From CAMYOC01 sp963704875 (lineage in GTDB: Bacteria; Pseudomonadota; Gammaproteobacteria; Steroidobacterales; XN24), in NCBI GenBank assembly GCA_963704875.1, contig CAVPIA010000004.1, positions 47,029 through 111,028 on the forward strand: a stretch of DNA of 64,000 nt, written 5' to 3'. The translations under genes were made by a program, and so were the position numbers. Shown here one piece after another: positions 59,501 through 64,000 of the stretch. How positions within the stretch are numbered: position 1 is the stretch's first letter; each line of letters opens with the position of its first letter. The notes under the pieces were generated by a model. The model did no database searches and was not told where the DNA came from. It saw only the letters and a list, made by a program, of their open reading frames with translations.

Positions 59501-62500
59501 TCACCTAACCGGCGAACCCGGCATGATTCTGAAACTCTCTCTCGGAATCAATATGCAAAACTCCGCATCTCTGAAAGGTAGCTGGTACACCTCAACTCCC
59601 TGAAGATGGCAAATATAACTTATCGGGATATCCCTCCTCTCTGGAAAGTTCATGGTCCAGTCTTTCGTCCTCTGGCCCATATGGCCACATTGCATTCTGC
59701 AGCGAGCGGGCAATCTGACGCGGTCCGACCAACAATACGGGCGTACGCCCGTCCTCGGTCATGCCTTCAGCATCTCGGACGATGCGATCTATTAATGTAT
59801 GGGAAGCTATCAACCTCGACCTCGATGAGGCCGTCTCTCACGAAGACTTCTCGGTAAAGCTTGACTACCGCCCTATCAGTGACCCTTTGATCAAGCCATT
59901 CATCCTCGTTCGCTGCTCGATTGACATCAACCCCTTCGGATACATTACTTCGTTCATATCCAGAGATCCGAATGGTGTGCTGAGATCCTTCGCCCAACTC
60001 CTCAACATACTCAACATCATCGAAGAATGATTGTGGTACCGAACCGCCTTCTATATGAAAGCCGCTCGCAGAAGCGAATCGAGCCAAACTCGATCAGTCG
60101 TTCGCCATCGATAGGCGCATCAATTACCTCCTGGATATTCTGGTTCTCCAGTTGCTCGATGACTGCTTCAATGGACTGCCTGTAGTTTTCTAGTTTGCCC
60201 TGAATATCGTCTTCCCCGAAAGAAGTCTTGCTATCGCTAGTGTTTCATCAGCTGGCTCCAGCCACCCTTCCCTGAGGTTGCGAATGAGCTGCTCTCGATG
60301 CTGGAGACCTACAACCCCCGTGAACAGAAATCCAACTACGTCCTCCGATAACGACCAGGGCCTGCGTGCAAGGCTGATAGCGATCGCCACGTAGGCCTGC
60401 GTCAGGCTGGATACACCGCGGCCGCCCCAACCTGGATCAAACTCTTCCAGAGACCCACTCCTCCCGCTCCATCTCCGCGAAGCCGCTGAGAACACCATCT
60501 AGCCATCCGCTATATGTGTCGTCTCCATATTCCCAGTACCATCGCTGTCGAATATAGGCTTGGAGAACATCCGAGGAGCCTCGAATTTCCGTGTGAGTTC
60601 TTCCGCTTGAGCCACCCCCCTTTAGTCGCTGGCCCGCCACCAAAGCATTTACCAACCGTACATGTGCCTGGCTAATCTCCTCAGCACTACGTTTGATCAA
60701 ATAAGCTGCAGTAGCCAGCCTAATGTCGAGCAACCGTTGCAGACCGCGATCAGAAATGAGTCATGACTTGAGAATTCCTGATCGTTCAGTACGGCCCGCC
60801 ATATTTCACTGTCCTCTGGCAAACCTAACTTTGGATGAACGACAAACTGCGTGCGCCACCCGTACTGATAAGGTTCGCCCTCTATAAATGCCGTGCCATA
60901 CCAGTTGTTCAAAATATCTACCGCCCATTCGGCTGAATCATTTGCCCCGCTACGAACAGCAGCCACAATTTGCCGGCCGGTCAAATGCAGATGATGCATG
61001 TAAGGTTCGACTATTCGACTAGCCGTTCCCCAATCGTCTTCATATTGCTCCAGCCTACTTGGCCATGCCTCCCAGCGGCCCACAAAAGACCGAATCGCGC
61101 TGTAATACTGCCGACTCTGCTCACGTTCTTCTTGCCCCTCCAACTCGTTCTGTCGCCATAGCATCAAGAGCGCCAGACACGGGTAGTGTCCTGAAATAAG
61201 GTCGTTGGTGACTCTGGAAGGTAGCCAATCAGTTCGCCAGCCGTACACACGAACGAAATAGCTACAGAAACTCTCAAAATAGCGTGTTGACGTTTTTAGT
61301 CGCTGAAGGATGGCTCGGCTTATCTGGAATAGCTCACTCGATAATTCGTCAGTAATGGAGCGACCGAAACCTAAGCGATTATCGAGCAACATCCAGTTGT
61401 CTCGCTCTCCTTTATCGTTGACAAAGGCACTTGCGCTGAGCACTTCGCGATGCCACAGAACTAGCTCATCTAATGCATAGTCGTACTGTCGAGTGTTGTC
61501 ATTTCGTAAGGAATCTTCGATGTCGCCGACTAGCGCGTCTATAATCCTGTCAATAGGGTCCGCGTCGAATACTGCCGATGTGGAAAAGGTATAGGAGGCT
61601 CGAGCAATCCACCTCCGTATTGGTGGCCACAAACCAATACCCCTTGTAATGGCTAACAACCACTTTCTTTCAGCCTGCTTCCTGCCCGATATCGGGAACA
61701 CCACCTCAGGAACAGACTCGGCCTTTCTAAGAAGCGCCACCTGGACACGCCACAAGAAAGACGCTAGCTGCAGCCCTCTGAAATAAATATTTGCAAGATA
61801 TCTCTTGCGACGAAACTCAATATAGTGGCGCTGGTCATCATCCCTAGGAAAATAGACAGAGCTGATTCTTGGCTGACTTTCATCAGTCTTAAGTGCGCCT
61901 AACAAGCCCAAATTTGCTGCCGCACCTGGCAATATCTCAGACAAGCGGGAGGCAACTTCAGTGATCAGTATTTCGTTAATGCAATAACGCAATATCAATC
62001 CACTGCGATGATCCGTAGCCATGAATCGAAACGTTGCGTGCAAAAACCACCCAACCAAGGTCAGATTAAATACAAACCAAATACAGAAAGCGGCAGATAA
62101 CATCGCCTCGTCGGCTGGACTGAGCCATGGGTGCGCAAATCGAGCAGCGACAATCAAGCCAGCCAGGGCCAGTCCACTGAGTTCCGCGAACATGAACCCT
62201 GAATACCGGCTATAAATTTGCCACAGTGCTCGGTTAGCGGACTTGTCCTGTAGCAGGACGCCTACAAAGCCTACAACTAGAGGAAATATGAGACCGATAA
62301 CTGTAACTTGGGCACCAAGGACTGGGCTGGGCCACTTGGTTATATCGTGCCATTCTGTAGCTATCGCAATTCCTACAGCGGGAAAAAAGTCACTCCAAAT
62401 TACGCCCGAGATCGTCGCAAGTAAGAAAGGCCTAATATCAGCAAAAAGTATCGAACAGGTCGAGCAGACCATTGGAGCACCTGTTTTTCCCACCATGACC

Positions 62501-62603
62501 AAGAGTATTCCTTGAAAGTCGTATTGCCATATAACGACTCTCGAAGGCTCTTCTCGACCTGATAGTTAAGAGAGTTGAATAGCCAACCCTTACGCCACCA
62601 CAT
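59501..62603 (-). pseudogene. Large membrane protein gene of unknown family, about seven frameshifts
   Basis: Frames on the minus strand can be chained into one protein of about 1000 residues. It starts MWWRKGWLFNSLNYQVEKSL at 62603, shifts near 62425 into the main 60697-62502 frame (TISGVIWSDFFPAVGIAIA; membrane segments LGAQVTVIGLIFPLVVGFVG and GFMFAELSGLALAGLIVAAR), and continues by shifts near 60745 (QRLLDIRLATAAYLIK), 60475 (SLEEFDPGWGGRGVSSLTQA), 60235 (EDDIQGKLENYRQSIEAVIE), 60080 (FASASGFHIEGGSVPQSFFD), 59800 (IVRDAEGMTEDGRTPVLLVG) and 59690 to a stop at 59501. About four membrane helices precede a long cytosolic region. No family recognised. It is next to hsdS and AT-richer than the left of the window. 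Confidence 0.65.
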
Positions 62604-62659
62604 ATACGGCCTCGTAAATCTCCAACTGTGTCTGAGTCAGCTTGTCCATAGGCGAGGTT

Positions 62660-64000
62660 TTAACTGACCGCCCGTTTGGTCATCGCGTCTGCCAATTGCA
62701 GTTGGTTAGTTTGGGCGGTGTTGAGGCAGATTTTCAGGGTATCGCAGAGGGCCATGAGTTCGTCGACTTTGTCGACGATGCGCTGTTGCTCCTCGGCTGG
62801 TGGCAAAGCAAATACCAATTTCCGCAAAGCGCCCAGAGATATGAAAGGTTGTGCGCCCCCAGAAGCGACACTCTGCAGCTCAAGTGCCAATTCCTCGGTA
62901 TAGATCTTAAAGAAACGCGGCACGGTTGCGGACCTTAAGAAATATTTGAAATAGAGCAACGTTTTTGACACTAAACGGCCGCGAATCCTGTACCAGAACC
63001 TGATTACCTATATTCCCCCCAATCATAGAAAACAAGATGTCGCCGACCTCAACGTAGGACCGTTTACTTATTTCCAGGTGATCTTCTTCGGAAATCCGTC
63101 GGGCCCCGTCGAAGTCTATCCGTCCATTAACAAAGTTTTTGCTTGTGACCAATGGATATGTTGTCCCTCCGCCGCATCTTTCGGCGAATCATGTGTCCCA
63201 TCTCGCACATCGATCGCCTCCTGCAATCGGCACCACTCCCAACCTTGCGGCAACACAAACGGCTTTTCATCATCCTCAATCGGCGGCAACGCTTTTTGCT
63301 TTTTGATCTTGCCGTCTTTCACCAACTGGGCTTTTTCGGCGGCGATTTTCTTGAGCAGCTCGCTGGCCGGTTCGTCGTTGGGGTCTTGCGGGACGAGTTT
63401 GCCCATGACGGCGAGTTGCAGGATGGTTTGTTTGAGTTGGTCGATGCTCCACTCGGTGGTGAAGAGGGTGTCGAAGTGGTCGGCGATTCTTGCCCAGGCG
63501 GCGGTGAAGCCGTCGCGCTCGCTGGCCGTGGTCAGTGCGTCGAGCAGGGTTTGCACCAGGGTCTGGTGGGCGGTGATGCTGGTTTCTTGCTGCTGTTCCA
63601 GCTGGTCGCAGAGGGCCATGAGTTCGTCGACTTTGGCGACGATGCGGGTCTGCTCTGGCAGAGGCGGAAGACCAAAAACCGTGTTATTAAGTGTTCCTTT
63701 CGTTACATGCTTAAGACCGACACCGCCTTGAGCATTAGCGATTAGATGATCCATACATCCGGTAACCGCAATTCTCAAATACTCGTAATTCGATTCCTCT
63801 AAGAAAATCTGGCACTTATTAATATGCTGGTTAAGAGCGCCGGGTCCACGATCCCATATAAATGCGCCAAAGGATGTGCCCGGAGTACCTGACCAACTGA
63901 TAAGGAATGTCCCTGAATCAATCTTATGATGATCGGCCAATTCACCTTCAAAATGGTTGAATGGCGCAGCACGGTCGTTCAAATTTTGAATTCTAACTAT
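62660..64000 (-). pseudogene. hsdS: Type I restriction enzyme specificity subunit, two frameshifts, partial at window edge
   Basis: The frame is open at the right edge (VRIQNLNDRAAPFNHFEGEL), so the N-terminus is outside. The first target-recognition domain ends at GLPPLPEQTRIVAKVDELMA, followed by the central conserved helix (LCDQLEQQQETSITAHQTLV) and LVKDGKIKKQKALPPIEDDE. The second domain starts VLPQGWEWCRLQEAIDVRDG, shifts near 63150 (YPLVTSKNFVNGRIDF) and again near 62950 (FRSATVPR-like stretch), and ends with FALPPAEEQQRIVDKVDELM and ALCDTLKICL. HsdS directs methylation/restriction at a bipartite site. hsdM and hsdR are not in the window. The second recognition domain is therefore broken as sequenced. 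Confidence 0.85.

Overview
The window reads as chromosomal DNA of a free-living gammaproteobacterium (GC roughly 58-60 % by eye over most of its length). Support comes from a YajD-type HNH protein, a YdgA-like DUF945 protein, a BaeSR-like two-component pair, a PEP-CTERM protein, a bacterial pyruvate phosphate dikinase, and many signalling proteins built on TolB/FlgO-like plus TPR modules, a style common in sediment and marine lineages such as Woeseiaceae/Chromatiales. No rRNA or tRNA gene is present to fix the taxonomy. From about 59 kb rightward the DNA becomes visibly AT-richer, as in an acquired island.

Layout. 0-13 kb: the start of an ECF sigma factor cut by the left edge, a membrane TolB/TPR protein, yajD flanked by 26-bp inverted repeats, membrane and secreted proteins, a CPBP protease, a second membrane TolB/TPR protein, GNAT, a truncated LacI, LysR, then a membrane-bound winged-helix TolB/TPR regulator divergent from an outer-membrane barrel gene, with phased CTTCA repeats between them. 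13-24 kb: PEP-CTERM protein, two ankyrin proteins, quinone oxidoreductase, DUF1326/DUF2182 pair, a thioredoxin-like protein and a TIR-TolB-TPR protein. 24-34 kb: MFS, crotonase, hydrolase, a broken SnoaL gene, PotF, DUF4242, OsmC, a TIR-TM-TPR protein, TonB-like and DUF945 proteins. 34-48 kb: sensor kinase/response regulator with a small secreted protein, a large beta-propeller lipoprotein, thioesterase, PPDK, acyl-CoA dehydrogenase and an esterase.

48-56 kb: an ornithine-cyclodeaminase-family reductase gene (frameshifted) and an enolase-superfamily hydroxyproline-type dehydratase appear once to have been divergent neighbours. They are now separated by a cyclase-FHA gene and a Ser/Thr kinase-TPR gene, and this 3.9-kb block lies between two 159-bp direct copies of the dehydratase promoter and first codons. 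56-58.6 kb shows a similar plan: an AIPR-like (abortive infection) gene lies between two 169-bp direct copies of the 3' end of a YHYH-domain gene. 59.5-64 kb holds a long membrane-protein gene broken by about seven frameshifts and a type I restriction specificity gene (hsdS) broken by two and cut by the window edge.

Three families of short hairpin repeats (called A, B and C here) are scattered between genes: A has arms GGTGTCAGGTTTATTT, B has arms GGTGACAGTGACC, C has arms GGGGTCAGAG. They occur as full hairpins, halves and one A/C hybrid, resembling REP/REPIN elements. No RAYT transposase is encoded in the window.
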